A stretch of 6,759 bases of DNA from Chitinophagales bacterium. GTDB lineage: Bacteria > Bacteroidota > Bacteroidia > Chitinophagales > Chitinophagaceae. This document shows, one piece after another, positions 6,688 to 6,759 of the stretch. The first letter of the stretch is position 1; each line of letters opens with the position of its first letter. A program made the position numbers and the translations under genes. The stretch is taken from the NCBI GenBank assembly GCA_025355935.1, contig JANXYS010000053.1, positions 1 to 6,759 on the forward strand, given 5' to 3'. Below the pieces are notes generated by a model. It was not told the DNA's origin. It saw only the letters and a list, made by a program, of their open reading frames with translations, and made no database searches.

Positions 6688-6759
6688 CTAATTTTTGCGA
6701 AACAGTTGATCAATTTTGGGGGCCACCACATGATTTCCTGTAAATGTTAATCCTGCGAG
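6688..6759 (-). CDS. 3' end of a convergent minus-strand gene, identity unknown (partial)
   Basis: Reading the minus strand inward from the window edge gives 23 codons ending in TAG (plus-strand CTA at 6688-6690). The peptide is LAGLTFTGNHVVAPKIDQLF followed by RKN. It has a protein-like composition: a hydrophobic start, then a charged C-terminal helix-like end. It ends just beyond the citrate synthase terminator, which suits a convergent gene. I do not recognise the family, and 23 residues are too few to assign one. The frame could be open by chance over this length, so the call rests on composition and position only. Confidence 0.45.
   Translation of the reverse strand, partial: LAGLTFTGNHVVAPKIDQLFRKN

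Noticed and set aside
1..6759. Mobile element, CRISPR array, tRNA/rRNA, toxin-antitoxin or phage-defence system
   Set aside because: No repeats, RNA-like cloverleaf sequence or matching protein motifs were seen. Nearly all of the window is explained by conserved housekeeping genes in ordinary codon use.

Overview
This 6.76 kb window looks like chromosomal core-gene DNA from a member of the Bacteroidota, probably a Chitinophaga- or Sphingobacterium-like lineage (lineage is inference). The reasons are the protein wording of SecY, methionine aminopeptidase and the LptF/LptG permease, a citrate synthase of the eukaryote-like type, moderate-to-low GC, and the lack of a convincing Shine-Dalgarno sequence in front of every visible start codon.

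Layout. Positions 1-362 hold the 3' part of rplO (ribosomal protein L15), ending in a strong intrinsic terminator (380-405). secY follows with a GTG start (439-1773) and a second terminator-like hairpin (1801-1832). Then come map (1849-2697), a HI0933/YhiN-type flavoprotein (2738-3970), an LptF/LptG-family lipopolysaccharide-export permease (4059-5153) and citrate synthase (5318-6643), which is closed by a third hairpin (about 6654-6679). All of these are on the + strand. The last 72 bases appear to hold the 3' end of a convergent minus-strand gene of unknown identity.

How they fit together. rplO-secY-map is the distal part of the conserved S10/spc ribosomal-protein block, linking ribosome assembly, the Sec translocon and N-terminal methionine removal. 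Two hairpins with U-rich tails break this normally continuous block, one on each side of secY. The usual downstream partners (infA, rpmJ, rpsM, rpsK, rpsD, rpoA, rplQ) are absent after map. Instead there are three genes without an obvious shared pathway: a flavoprotein, an outer-membrane biogenesis permease and a TCA-cycle enzyme. The 40-base gap after map and 88-base gap after the flavoprotein, both without a clear terminator, allow co-transcription from map to lptF. citrate synthase, after a 164-base gap and with its own terminator, is more likely a separate unit.

I found no mobile element, CRISPR array, RNA gene or defence/toxin cassette, and nothing that supports a previously undescribed system. 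The points worth a second look concern operon architecture and regulation.
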